Positions 50,701 through 63,147 of a DNA stretch of 64,000 nt are shown one piece after another. Origin of the DNA: Rotaria socialis (taxonomy: Eukaryota > Rotifera > Eurotatoria > Philodinida > Philodinidae). The notes below the pieces were generated by a model. It saw only the letters and a program-made list of their open reading frames with translations, ran no database searches and had not been told where the DNA came from. The stretch spans positions 248,001 through 312,000 of the forward strand of contig CAJNYU010002706.1 of the NCBI GenBank assembly GCA_905331475.1. The letters are read 5' to 3'. Both the position numbers and the translations under genes were made by a program. Position 1 is the first letter of the stretch, and each line of letters begins with the position of its first letter.

Positions 50701-53700
50701 CTTTCAATATTCTCATACAAATAGACATATTGCTTTCTCCCCGCTTCTGTATTGTCTATGGCAAATTGTGAGTGAATCACATTACCATTTTATCAATTGC
50801 GCTTAAATGTACAGTACGTTAGTCTATAGCTATATACTATGTAATGAATTTCAAGTCGATGCTATAGACATATTTACATTTATAAAATTCACTTCGATAG
50901 GTTCCTTATACATGGGTGTTAATAGACAATTGAATTTCATTTATTACAATAATACATAATACAATAGAAATGTTGAAAATTGAACTTCTTTTTTTTCATC
51001 TACTATTATATGATAACAGCTAAACCGTTATCTAAATGTTGTATTCAAACATTTATCTTAGGTCGAAATTGCTTTTTTTCCTTTTATTCGATTGTTCAGT
51101 CGATATCTTCATATGTAAATCTCTTATTGTTTGTATTGCATTATGCTTTTTTTCCGACTTCTTTTTGTTTATTCAATGGCACCAAATAGATAATTATTTT
51201 TAAATAAAAATGTCATACTTGAATGAAATGTTTCTTTTTACTGTAGACAAACAATCTAATCCATATAAGCCTACATATACATTCCCGGCAGAATTCGACG
51301 GTAATTTTGAACGTATGGAAAATTATATGCGAACAGCTGCTTCGCAAAATATTGATGATGAATATAGTATGATTGAATTAAAATAATCCTTTGAAATAAA
51401 CTAAATAATATATGTAGAAAATATCTCTTCTTCATCATCGGCAAGAAAACCTACGGCAAGTGTTACGTAAGAGATTATTCAAATAATATTGATCGAGAAT
51501 TTTTTTTTCTCCCTTTTATAACGCAGTGATCATACAACAATAACAAAGCGAAATAGACAACAAATAATACGTTTTGATGATCAATTATCATCACCAACAA
51601 CTACTGTTTCATTCAATGACCGAGTTAAATCAGTATGCAAAAACAAAAAAGAACCCATTGTACATATTAATATACACATCTGTTCATTGACTTCCTAGAA
51701 TAATGATACTTCGGCATCATCCACAATGGCTAGTTCAAGAACGAATACTAACTAGTAAGTTCATTGATGCAGAATAATCTTTCATGGTTATTTGTATTCT
51801 TAGTAATCAAACACCTTCCTCAACAGCAGATGATGAACAAAAATCAATCTATAAACGTATATTATGTGGTGGAGAGATTCCATCAGCTGGTTTACAAAAA
51901 CTTTCTACTAGCAACCGAGGTAGGCAGTTTCGTTCGTTTTTTTTTTATTAAATATTGCAACAGAAAATCGGTGACAGCTGTAATATAAAAGAAAGAGAAA
52001 AAATGAGCAAAAAGACATGAAAAGAATCGATTATTTTCCGTCACAAGTTCATGATGACAGTTCCATCTAGTTCGATAAACCATCCTCTCATCCCTGATAA
52101 TCATTCTAAATTATTAACAAAATTATTCGCTTATTATTCACTTCATTGGGAACAAAAGCAAACGAATCGTTCAAATAATAATATAACCGATAGTGATATG
52201 CGTTTTGAAATAAATTCATGCTTATATTTTCAAAATACGAATAATAACGAAGATAGTGACGATGAATCGGAACAAATACGCGAAGATGGTTGTGGATATG
52301 TCATAACTTATCGTCCTCGTATTCATCCAACACATAATCTGCAAATATATGATTTTAATTATACAAAGAATTTTGTTATAACACCGAATGATGTTTATTC
52401 GAATAGTAAGACAGATTATTTTTATTTTTATTGATAAACAAGCAACATGGTACCTTTATAAAACTACACTTAAAATGAATAATATTTAAAAATATAAAAC
52501 TAAGATAAAATATGAATAGAATAATTAAAAAAATAATGAATATCTTGCAGTATTTCACTCGTTTCTTTTTATCGTTTACTTTTATCAAAATATTTCTATA
52601 AGAAAGTGCCAAAGAAGTGGGTAAATCGATGCCTTGAACCTTTTAAATAGTTACTCTTTTTTTCCTCACTTTTATCTACTTACGTCACACAAGACTCTTT
52701 CAATTTCATCAGTGCATATACTTTAGATACTTTTCTCTTTCAAAAAGAAGAAAGAAAAAAGTCTGCCTATTGAGATGCTTATTTGGAAAGAAGAGAAACC
52801 AATGAACAACAACAACAACATCAACGAGCACACTTGTATATGAATATACAAATTTCATCTTTTTCTATGATTATAAAAGTGTTAGCGTTTGCTAACCTTG
52901 AGAGATAGTGAGAAGGTTTTTATATTTCTCTCGGCCTCGTTACTATGAGACATCTGTCTCGTATCGCTTGATATCTGAAAATATAATACGTGATTACACG
53001 AGAATGAAATGGATGTAAAAGAGCGGAAGAGTTATATGTTAATGTACAGATTGTATAAATATATTTGACCTCGAAAACACAGTAAGGCAGCGAAGAGTAT
53101 ATAAAAAGTCAATATCGGCCGACTAGTTACTAGTTGATTTCTACTGAGTAATTACAAATGATGATGACTATCTATCTGCACCTGTGTATTAGTTTGCCTA
53201 GCTATTTCATGAAACCTTGAATCGATATGCTTGCAATGATCTTTTTTCTTATTAAATGATTTCATCGAGTTGTTTTTTCTTCTTCTTTTCATTGGTATAC
53301 AAATGTTTTTTATTTTTATTTCGAATATTAAATTTCAATTTATTCAAAAAATGTTCTTTTTTCTTTTTCCTTCTTGTATTCAATCTGCTTAAACTCTTAC
53401 TATTTTGCGTCACACTCTACGATATGATAGTAATATAGAACAAGAATATAGCTATATAAGAACGTTGTTCATCGTAACAACTGCATGAAAAAAAAATCAA
53501 GATCGAAAAGTATGTACACACAATCGAGATGAGTTGATGATGACTTGATGTACGTTTTTGTATATGTGTGCCTATGTGAATACACAGAGACAGAGCATCA
53601 ACGTCAATAACATGCGCATGCACATAAAAGAGAACACTTATTTACACATATTTACACGGCTAGAAGGCATCAAGAGGCACAAGAACGAAGAAAAAAGGAG

Positions 53701-56700
53701 AAAAAAATCTAAAGCGAAATATTGCCATAACCATCAATACAGTTGTACATTTACTCTGGCTTTTGTCGCTTGTTTTTTTTTCTGTCGTTCTCTCTTTCTC
53801 TCTCTCTCTTTTTGCCTTTTCTCTTCGTTTTTCTTTTCGACCAATTTTTTCATATTTATTCTCTTCTATTCTCTCGGCGTCACACTGCGATGGCGATCAT
53901 TGCGAGAATGCGCTTGTTTTTTTTCATATGTACGAGAGGAAGAGAAAAAGAAAATAGAACTCAGAAGTAATTAACAAAAAAAAAGACAAAGCAATAGTCA
54001 ATAGAGAATTGCTCTTCATATACTCCAACCGTACCTCCGCAATTAGACCAAGAACAACACCGATTACCATCGTCGTCTCTTCATTGGCCGTCTATATATA
54101 TCTATATATATCCGTTCATGACACTTCACTTGTAGATATATAGACACAAGCCTTTTCTTTTTTACTCGTTTCGCTTTATCTTTATCATTTCCACGGCTCA
54201 TTGACAAAAAGAGTAGGCGACAAACGACCAGGTAGTGCGTATACATAATATACATACCGGACCATCATCACATTACGAAGATTCGAATGAGTGTCATTCA
54301 TTCATTATAATTGTGCGATCAACCATATTTACACAAAAAAAAGAAAACGGGAACTATTACGACTCTTTGTATTCATTTCACTTAAGTAAATGGCAGAAGA
54401 TAAAACTACAAATAACATCGAAAATGAAACTCCTGATAGTAATGTCAATGAACTTATTCGTATCGTTCACAGTCATCTTACGCCTATTGCATCGATATAT
54501 TCACCCATAAATTCAACATCTAGTGCAACGCGTACATATACACCACCATTGATGGGTACATCGGCTCGTGCTGCTAAACGTCGAGTTGATAGTGATTCAG
54601 GACCAATACGTATTGAAGGGACAGATACATATAATCAGCAATTACAACATCATTATCAAAATGTTCGACAAATTTTGGAAGATCAACAACAAAATCAAGA
54701 TGAATTACATAGTTCAAATGTTGATATGCCACCTGAATCGCGACAATCTTTTAGTGCTAAACGAGATTTTTTCGAACAACGCTTTAAAACACCACCACCT
54801 ACGTATGATAGTCCACCACGACAGCAGCAAGCACAGAAAATAGTTACAACTATTACAACAACAACAACCACAGCAGCAGCAACACCTACAGGACCGACAT
54901 ATAATGTTCAAGATCGTACAAGTTCATCATCGAATGAATCCCCATCAGTTGATCGTGTACTTGAACAAGCTGTTGAATTACAAAAAATGAGTAATATTAA
55001 TGCAATTAAAAATGAATCTCAAGCACCTCTCATCATTGAACGTACTGAAGAATATCAAGTATTTTTAGATTCGTCAAATCATGAAGTTCGTCGTACACCA
55101 AGTACTTCACGTACATCTATTGTTCAATTAACTAAAACTGGTCATGCAACAGATCTTGATCAAGCACAAGCACAAGTCGAAAGTTTGACTGATGATCATC
55201 AAGCTATACAACATTTAACTCGTGTACTTCAAGAACATAACGTATCCACTATTAATGAATATAAACGTTCACCATCTCAAACAAATCAAAATCCTATTGC
55301 ATTATCATTATTATCATCACCGAATATTCTTGTTGACCGACCTAATTTACCGATAACAAGTGACTATACAGTTATAGACGCATTAGTTAATAATCCGCTA
55401 GGAACGATGAATGACAATTATAATAATATGTTAAATAAACGTTGTAATGAAATAATGACAAACTTAAGAAATCCAGAATATTTAAATACATTGAAGCAAA
55501 CAACAACAACAACAACAACAACAGCAGCGATAGCTAAAGATTCAAAAAAGAAATCAAAAGAGAAAAAACCAAAAGAAAAGAAACTAAAAGAACAAAATTC
55601 AAGAGAAAATGAAAAAGAATCAAAAAGAAAAACTTCATTGACAGATGATAATATTGAACGTGCAACGGTGCGATCTCATATTACTACTGCCGAAGTATTA
55701 CAAGCAAAAACAGTAGAGCCAATGACAGCGGCGACTTTATCTGAACAAGTTCCATTAATTGATCCAAAAGAAAAGAAAAAACAAGATAAAGAAAAGAAAA
55801 AAGCATTAAAAGTGAAATCTAAATCAAAGTCAAAATCTGAAAATTATCAAGCTATTGATGCCATTATCAGTAGTCCAATATCAATACGTCTGCCAGATTC
55901 TTATCTAACCAAATATAATGTTAGTCCACCATTATCGTTGTCATTGCCTCTTCAATCTATACCATCGACAGAAATATCTAATCCAATTATTAATAAAAAT
56001 ACTACAACTACAGCAACATTATCAAAAGATAATACTAATACTAATGTACAAGATAAGAATCAAACATTGTTTCATCTAATCCAAATTGTTGGTGCAATTC
56101 AATTACATGGTGCACCTGGTATTAAAGATTCATTACATAGAGTACCAACAAAAACTAGCATTGCAACTGATTCTAAAGAATCAATTATTGCACCTAAACA
56201 ATCAGCATTTGTTTTAAATGAAGTTATTCATGAACAAGCTTTATTAGAACAACAACGTCCAATTGTAACTTCCAATCCAACAGTGCCTTCTCTACACGGA
56301 GTTGTTCGTCGACAATCTCTATTAGAACAACAACGCCCAATAACATCTCCTAATGAAGCAGAAACAAATCTCCAGTCTGAACCAATAAAGCCTCGTATTA
56401 TTTATCGTTATATGGACGAGCAAGGGCGTATACTTAAAATATCATCTGTACCACCTTCTGAATTACGCGAACAACCAGCACAGCAATATACATATCATAA
56501 TATAGAACCACCATATCTTTATGGTAGACATATTGCTGTTAATGATGATCGTCGTCATCCATTACCACAATATGAACAACATGCTACATGGCACGGTGAA
56601 CCGAAATTACCGACCACTGTCACACGTGAAGATTTCGAATTAAGAGATAGACGTGTACCACAATTAAGCGAACAATTCATACCAGCCGAACGAACAATAC

Positions 56701-59700
56701 CGGCTTCTGTGGAACATGAACGCCCATCAAGAACTTCATCTCAACAGCAACCACGAACTTATCATTATCCAAATCAACAGGCTGTTAAATTAGCTTGGCT
56801 ACCACTTTCGTATCCAGCAGAACAAGCAATGCCAGGTGGTGCTACTGGTTATGATACAGATTCAACAATTAGTGAACGTTCAACTACACAGCGTCCTTAT
56901 GAATATGGACCAACGGATAGCCAATATCGTTACACTAATCGACCATATTATAATGATCATTATTATAATCGATCACCGGGTCCATCTTATTATCGAAATC
57001 CACCAACAGTTCATTACGGTGGCCGCGGTGTATCACCTGAATATGGTGGCTTATCTCGTAACTATATTGAAGTATTTCGTGGTGGTGATTTTCGTGAATC
57101 AAAACCAAGCGAAATCTATTCTTTACCATTGAGTGAACAAATGCGAACATCACCAAATTTTCCGTCAAGTAGTCGTTACTCACGTTATGATCAATATCAA
57201 TCAGAAAGGTATGGTACCATGTTAAATCGTAATAATATTGCATCAACACAACCAGCTTATTATTCGAATTCATTGCCTAAATCACATTATCAAAATCACA
57301 TTCCACCATCAACTGTACATGCATCAACTTATTATACGCACCGTAGTCCATTTCAACATCGTACAGTTCAAAGTAGTCCTAATCCAGAATGTAAAAATTT
57401 TATTCGTCATTCAAAATCATTTGATTATCGTCCATTACGTACGAAACTACAACGCGAATATAAAATAACGTCTAATTTACTTGTTGATGAATGGGACTAT
57501 CCACAAACATCCCAAAATAATAAATATTCGGCAGCAACGTCAGCTACGAATCAAAGCGGTGTTTCATCACCAGATGATGTTTTTATTAGTAATCGAACGA
57601 ATAAGGCATAGCCTTGAAACCATAAAGAAGAAGGGTTAATTGAGCGATTCAAAAAAAAACTATATTCAATTAGGCAACTTTCTTCCCATTCTTTTTTTTT
57701 ATACATGACTATTTTCGTTTTTTTTCTCGACATTTTTTATTCTAGATTAATCGATCGTTACTGATTATTTTTTAACAGAGTAGAGATGCACTTGTCTTTT
57801 CGTAATAGTTATACAAAATATTTCTTTTTATATTATGCCCTGAGATATATATATATATACATATATCGAGTAAACTTGAAAAACGACCACTTCAAAGCGA
57901 CTGTCTCATTAAAATAGTTATACATCTTTGATAGAATGATAGTAGTAGCAAAGCATATAGGTTATACATTACATATTACGTCGCTATCGATAAAAAAAAT
58001 GCTTATGCAATATATCACTTGTCGCAATTCATATCGAAATAGTTGCTAGCTAATACTTAATGTTCAAGTGGATGAATATGCTTATACTGGATATATGAAT
58101 AAATAGGTTTCTTGAAATATTATATAATCATGCATTCAATGAGTAAAAAAAAGATTCAGCGAAATCGATTAGAAGAAAAAACACGATTATTATTTTCTAC
58201 AGACGCATATTTGTTTTTCTAATATCTATAAAAATGTATTTATACAATGAATTCCCGTTAGAATTAATTTGAAACACCTTTGCGGAAAATTAAAATTTTT
58301 CATGATTGAAGTTACTCACTCGACTCCATCTCAACGTGCTAGGATAGATGAGCACTTGTATAGGTGCGAAATATCGTATTTAGAAATAAAAATAGAAATC
58401 AATATTTGTAATATTTTTATCTAACAGCATTTCAATTATATGCCAGTAAGATAACGATAACTAAGAATCTATGATGATGTTTCATTGAGTCATCCTTTGC
58501 CTGGAATAAAAAAATCTTTTAAAATCTACTATTAAAACATTGTCATATTCTAATAATGATCGATTGCATGAGTTTGGTTTTGTTTTGAATCTATTTAACT
58601 AAAGTAATCCACGATATATTTAGCAAGAGTAATGATGCGTTACTTACGAATATTATTTTCTATATCATTTAACATGAATGCTAGATTCATCATTGACCAA
58701 TCATTACATTGTATGATGTAGAAATAATTTATTCTATAGAGAAGTCAAACGAAGTCGTTGAACAATCTGGTCAAGATCTCTTGGAATTGAATCGACAAAA
58801 ACTTCAATTGTAAGTTGATATTGATATTTTTATTTATTTTATTGTATCATATGTTGTTTCATATTTAAGTCGAACAAATGATTCGCAACCAATTTATAAA
58901 GCACTTGCTTTACATAACTTTTATGCTGAAACAAACAAGTATGATGAATAAGTTTTCGAAACAATCTTTAATTTATTCATTTTCTTTCTCAAAAAGAGAA
59001 TTGCCTTTTAAAAAAGGCGATACGATGCTTGTAAAACGTCGTATCAATGATAATTGGCTTGAAGGTGAAAATCAAGGTTTAACAGGTATATTTCCTCTCA
59101 ATCATGTTCAACTATTTCCATGTGAAGCGATTGGACAACCAAGTGCCAAAGAAATAGAACAACATATTGAAGGTGAACCTATTGTTAAAAATGATTTTAT
59201 ACCAGTAAAAAGTTATGAATTACAATTAAAAAAAGTTTGTTATACAATTTGATCAAAATGTCTCTTCATAAGTTTCTTTCTTTCTTCTTAACAATAGGGT
59301 GATAAAGTCATTTTATTACGAAAATTTGATAATAACTGGTATGAAGGACGTATTAATCATAGTGAAGATATTTTTCCTGTTGAGTATGTCGAAACAGTAA
59401 AAGAATCCAAGGGTATGAATTGTATTCTAATGTAATTTGTATTGATTTCATCGAATTAAAACTTTAGATACGCCATTAAAGCAATCCTATCAAGATGAAC
59501 ATATAAAAAATGCCACTAAAATGCCAAAAAGTGTACTAAAAAATTCGATTCAATTACAATCAACAGAAAAAGAAAAAGATAAAGATAAAGATAATATTGT
59601 TCCTGAATCGTCTTTACCTTTACAAACGTAGGTCGAAAATATACGCATATCTGTCTTTTCAATTATAATTCGTTATCTATTTTTAGATGCCAAGTACTGT

Positions 59701-59876
59701 ATGATTATAAACCAAAAAATCCAGATGAACTTGAAATTCATGTTGGCGATATAATTAGTATTGTTGAAATATGTGACGATGGATGGTATTGCGGAATAAT
59801 AGAAAAATCCAAACATGGAAATACCATGAATTTTGGAACTTTCCCAGGCAATTATGTCCAAATTTTACCGAATTAA
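47761..59876 (+). CDS. SORBS: SoHo plus three SH3 adaptor (vinexin/CAP/ArgBP2, SORBS-like), about 814 aa
   Basis: The family links vinculin and actin to signalling at adhesions and Z-discs. Exons: 47761-47898 (upstream acceptor at 47733; possible earlier exon), 48086-48320, 48406-48560, 49518-49613, 50409-50496, 50620-50682, 51247-51366, 51418-51466, 51527-51632, 51699-51754, 51804-51919, 52025-52405, 58740-58809, 58870-58938, 58997-59234, 59298-59412, 59468-59627, 59687-59876; phases agree. The sorbin-homology segment is split over three exons: TNWYKEMYCKIHKI, then NPYKPTYTFPAEF. SH3-1 is clear (YKALALHNFYAETNKELPFK, then KGDTMLVKRRINDNWLEGEN, GIFPLNHV). SH3-2 keeps the later half (KKGDKVILLRKFDNNWYEG, IFPVEYV) but lacks an ALYDY-type start. 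SH3-3 is canonical (CQVLYDYKPKNPDELEI, DDGWYCG, FGTFPGNYVQIL). The 52025 acceptor is weak, and the 52405-58740 junction is inferred from phase across a 6.3-kb intron. Confidence 0.85.
49030..49517. other. GC-richer block before the fourth SORBS-like exon, possible alternative promoter
   Basis: An intronic stretch with unusually many G/C and CT-rich segments for this window (for example CGGCACCGAGCGTGCCGACG near 49264) just precedes an exon (49518) whose ORF contains an in-frame Met. Similar texture precedes the intronless gene at 54390. A second start for a shorter isoform is inferred only. Confidence 0.25.
53099..53109 (+). promoter_or_regulatory. Candidate TATA box
   Basis: TATATAAAAAG is a close match to the TATA consensus, in a stretch with raised G/C and no coding frame, 1.28 kb upstream of the intronless gene at 54390. 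Intervening CT-rich tracts (about 53785-53830) may belong to the 5' UTR. Assignment is tentative. Confidence 0.3.
54390..57611 (+). CDS. Intronless 1073-aa disordered protein, nested in a SORBS-like intron
   Basis: One uninterrupted frame of 1073 codons. TAA lies immediately before the ATG, and TAG ends it at 57611, so it is not an exon of the surrounding gene. Almost the whole protein looks disordered. It has Thr runs (about 150-160 and 370-380) and two Lys-rich blocks (KDSKKKSKEKKPKEKKLKEQ; KEKKKQDKEKKKALKVKSKS). A near repeat is LLEQQRPIVTSNP and LLEQQRPITSPNE (about 620-660). The C-terminal third is rich in Tyr, Arg, Pro and His, including repeated Y-rich blocks such as YGGRGVSPEYGGLSRNY. 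The segment RIIYRYMDEQGRILKISS is the most ordered-looking part. No membrane span or known domain. Function unknown; a cytoskeletal or RNA-associated scaffold would fit the composition, but this is speculation. Confidence 0.85.
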   Translation: MAEDKTTNNIENETPDSNVNELIRIVHSHLTPIASIYSPINSTSSATRTYTPPLMGTSARAAKRRVDSDSGPIRIEGTDTYNQQLQHHYQNVRQILEDQQQNQDELHSSNVDMPPESRQSFSAKRDFFEQRFKTPPPTYDSPPRQQQAQKIVTTITTTTTTAAATPTGPTYNVQDRTSSSSNESPSVDRVLEQAVELQKMSNINAIKNESQAPLIIERTEEYQVFLDSSNHEVRRTPSTSRTSIVQLTKTGHATDLDQAQAQVESLTDDHQAIQHLTRVLQEHNVSTINEYKRSPSQTNQNPIALSLLSSPNILVDRPNLPITSDYTVIDALVNNPLGTMNDNYNNMLNKRCNEIMTNLRNPEYLNTLKQTTTTTTTTAAIAKDSKKKSKEKKPKEKKLKEQNSRENEKESKRKTSLTDDNIERATVRSHITTAEVLQAKTVEPMTAATLSEQVPLIDPKEKKKQDKEKKKALKVKSKSKSKSENYQAIDAIISSPISIRLPDSYLTKYNVSPPLSLSLPLQSIPSTEISNPIINKNTTTTATLSKDNTNTNVQDKNQTLFHLIQIVGAIQLHGAPGIKDSLHRVPTKTSIATDSKESIIAPKQSAFVLNEVIHEQALLEQQRPIVTSNPTVPSLHGVVRRQSLLEQQRPITSPNEAETNLQSEPIKPRIIYRYMDEQGRILKISSVPPSELREQPAQQYTYHNIEPPYLYGRHIAVNDDRRHPLPQYEQHATWHGEPKLPTTVTREDFELRDRRVPQLSEQFIPAERTIPASVEHERPSRTSSQQQPRTYHYPNQQAVKLAWLPLSYPAEQAMPGGATGYDTDSTISERSTTQRPYEYGPTDSQYRYTNRPYYNDHYYNRSPGPSYYRNPPTVHYGGRGVSPEYGGLSRNYIEVFRGGDFRESKPSEIYSLPLSEQMRTSPNFPSSSRYSRYDQYQSERYGTMLNRNNIASTQPAYYSNSLPKSHYQNHIPPSTVHASTYYTHRSPFQHRTVQSSPNPECKNFIRHSKSFDYRPLRTKLQREYKITSNLLVDEWDYPQTSQNNKYSAATSATNQSGVSSPDDVFISNRTNKA
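57612..58739. other. 3' part of the large SORBS-like intron
   Basis: AT-rich, presumably including the 3' UTR of the nested gene. An ATATAT tract is near 57846. No other gene seen. Confidence 0.5.
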
Positions 59877-62062
59877 AAATAAATAATCCTGCAATGGAAA
59901 TCGATTTTTAATAGTGATCTTCAAAGTGCGAAGTTTTTTAATTTTTTTCTGCATTGAAAGCAATATTTCTTCTCACTTATTGTATACCCCTACTCTATAT
60001 ATTTACATCTACTGGTAAAAAACAGAAGACTATGCTACTTTAAAATGTCTTACAGTATAAACTGAACATAAAAATTCTTAATGATAAACAAACAAAAAAA
60101 GCAAACTAATGCTATTGATCTTATGTATATGTTAAGATATATCGTTTAGAAACAATCTTACTAAGAAGATATTAATCAGAATGAATGCAAATCAGCATTT
60201 TCTATATTTATTAGTTTTCTAATTTTTGATAGAAACAAAAAGTGCTTGTTATCTAAGATAATTGCATGTTTCATGATTGCTTGGATCAAACTCTTCGACT
60301 GTGACAACATACTAGAGCTCTACCATCAATTTATACAGGCATATGTATTTGCAGAAATAATGCATTGATGAAGATGATTGGACTAAGAGAATACTTTATA
60401 ACATACTTTTAGCGAAGATGAAGAGCAAAATGTCTCTGACGCAACATCTGACTGCTGTAACGTTATCTTTTTACAATATTTCCAAAGTTCCATTTAGCTT
60501 TTTAATAAAAAAAAGTTCAGTTCTTTTGTAAAAGAAATTGTGAGAAAAGCATCATCAAATGATCAGGTTACTTTGTGTCAAAGTATAAAGATCTCGGGCT
60601 TTCTCTTTTAGTATTCTTTTTCGAGATATGTTTACAAGAGCCAAGCTAATCTACAAGTTCCCTGTCTAGTTCTAATGCTGATAGATCATAGCTCCTAGTT
60701 AAATTCATTACCAAAATTGAAGGTGAAAGTTGAATAGTGCTGTCTGAAACTTCCCTAATGTTTTAATGAAGTCCGATCGTGTACCAACACTAAATTTATA
60801 CTAGTCATTTCATTTATACACTTCACTTATAACTTTTATGTAATACTCAGTGTTTACAAAAACATGCAAAACATTTTGCTTGATTCTCTTTAAATAATAG
60901 AAATTTTAATTCATTCGAAAGAAGATTAAAAAGTGTTCTTTTTTTCAAGATTTGGCTTCACAAATTATTACTTATTGTTTTGTCTGAAGAACTAGAGTCA
61001 ACTATTTGAAGAAATAAATGTAGAAGAAAATATGACCATTTGCTAAGAACGAATTTTATCAGAGAGAATTTCTCGGTTTTGTAAGACATTGTTTTGCATT
61101 TTTAAAATTTGTTTTTCTCTTAGACAAAACGAAACATCTGAGTAACAACTGACCTGCATAAAGTGTCTCGTGTGCAGTTTATTAGTTGTGTTAAATTGTC
61201 AGTTATTTGTACAAGATATAAATTCAATCTTCACGTTCAGTAATTTTGATATTTTGTGAATTTTATAGTTTTATCCGTCTCTATTCATCGGAGATACTAA
61301 AAATACAAAATGAAGAAACATAATGTTATCGTGACCGAAAAAATCATAATACTAAATAGATAACAAAACTAATGCCATTAGCGGATAAAAACTTATTGAT
61401 TCTGATATTATTCACTGCACACCCACTGTATGTCCCATAAATATACAGTCACATACGCCTATTTTGGTTTTAGTCCTAATTTCGATTTATTTCATTTTAT
61501 GATAATATAAAATACAAATTACGAGCTCAGGCTATCCAATGACAATTTATTAAACTAAACTAATGAAAAATTATTTAATAACTGGGTTTGTTCCTATTTC
61601 TTTTCTTAAAATAGGTTTAAATTAAAACATGATGATCATTCATTATGTGTCAACGATGAAACTAAAAAGTAACACAATCATTGACAATGGATAACAAAAC
61701 AAAAAATGCTTTTAACTACTTTACAAAGAAGAAAAAGAATCTTGTCGAGAATTCAGAAACGGACAAAAATGCACACAAAAGCTGTGAATAGCATATCAAC
61801 AAAGCAAATATGCAAAATGTATTTAAATACACACTCTGATGAATAAATTAATGACTTAGATAACGTATTAAAGCGATTAAACACATGTTTTTGCTCGAAG
61901 TTTTTTTTATTTGCTAAAGAAACGTTTTATTAATTGTAAGTTTTATTAAGCCTACTAACAGTCATACAGAGAGTTTATCTTTCATTTATTGAAGTTTGAT
62001 CGATTGTTTGGAGCAAAGAAATAACGATTTCTTAGCCAATTCAAAAACCAATAAGGACTACA
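59877..62062. other. Intergenic, about 2.2 kb
   Basis: No long frame on either strand. It carries a segment at about 60540-60700 that resembles about 46390-46600. Nothing else recognised. Confidence 0.5.
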
Positions 62063-63147
62063 ATGAAAAATCCGTTGTCTGGTAAGAATATTTCAGTTTT
62101 TTGTTTTTAATCAAAAAATTAATTTACAGTAACATTTATGTTATAGGTGCTAGTCCATTGCCAGGTCTTAGTCCAGTGGACAGTAGTTCGCCAATACAAT
62201 CAGTTTTTCAAACAATTCAATCTGTTTTACCTAATAATTTGTCAACATCCCTAACAGAAAAACGTCAATCAAAAAAACGTGTTCGCTTTGCATTAAAACT
62301 AGAAACAGTACAAGAAGATCCATCATTATTCAATAATGGTAAATCTCTTATTGGTACAACAAAAACCAACAAACGAATCATTGATCCATGGCGAGACGGA
62401 GGACCATTATACGGAGCTTACGTTGAATACTTAGACAAGCAAGGTGCTTTAACATCCAATCTACCAGAAACACATCGGCCTACACGACCATCGCCGCCAC
62501 CATTATCACTAAATAAATCTGACGTTGAATCATCAACGCACACAAACACAATACTCGGTCGAAATAAATCACCTGAAATTCTCACGGAATCAGTCGAGTC
62601 TGGTATGCCACCACTTGGTTTACCACACATTCTTAATCGAACAACAGCGACAAAAAAGAATAAAAATATTAATAATAATAATAATAATAATAACAATAGT
62701 AACAATAGACGACCATCGTTGCCTGCTTTCGATCCTAGTTTAAAACAACGAGTACAATCGATAAGTCCATCGCATAATATTCAATCGAAAAAAATCTCTG
62801 GCTCTCTTAATAATAAAAAGCAGCCACCCTCAATACATCCAACTGTAAAACGAGCTGATGTTACTTTGCCATCGATTAAGGATAACAAATTCAACGAAAA
62901 ATTAATTCGAACAGATTATTCTGGCGGCACAAAAGTTATTAATGAATATTGTCAATCACAGAAACTTACTGAAATTATTTCCAATTCATTGTCGAATACA
63001 AACAATCAAATATATAACTTATCTGAACATTCTGTTCCACCTAATTTTCCAAAAACACCTAGAAGTCCGTGTCAGAATTATATAAATAATGAATCTTATT
63101 ATTCACAAAAAAATAATCATGATCTTCTGCAACCGATTATTCATTGA
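62063..63147 (+). CDS. Disordered protein with PP1-docking RVRF motif, 339 aa
   Basis: Exon 1 (62063-62081, MKNPLSG) splices in phase to 62147-63147; 340 codons with stop. An in-frame ORF through the intron exists, but the GTAAGA donor and TTATAG acceptor give the better start. Residues about 45-60 read EKRQSKKRVRFALKLETVQE: RVRF preceded by basic residues is a textbook RVxF PP1-docking motif. The conserved-looking stretch RIIDPWRDGGPLYGAYVEYL follows at about 95-115 and may be a small folded or binding segment. The rest is Ser/Pro/Asn-rich, with an Asn run at about 188-200 encoded by an AAT microsatellite. I do not recognise the family; a phosphatase-regulator role is inference from the motif alone. 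Confidence 0.72.
62667..62693 (+). repeat. AAT trinucleotide run coding poly-Asn
   Basis: Consecutive AAT/AAC codons within the RVRF protein, giving an Asn tract interrupted by one Ser. Such runs are length-variable between alleles. Confidence 0.85.

Noticed and set aside
53558-53974. Overlapping frames of 64-138 codons in the CT-rich stretch
   Set aside because: Three frames open at once over pyrimidine-rich DNA, giving Phe/Leu/Ser strings; probably 5' UTR or promoter.
56836-57273. Frames of about 100 codons on both strands inside the 1073-codon gene
   Set aside because: Shadows caused by its codon bias.
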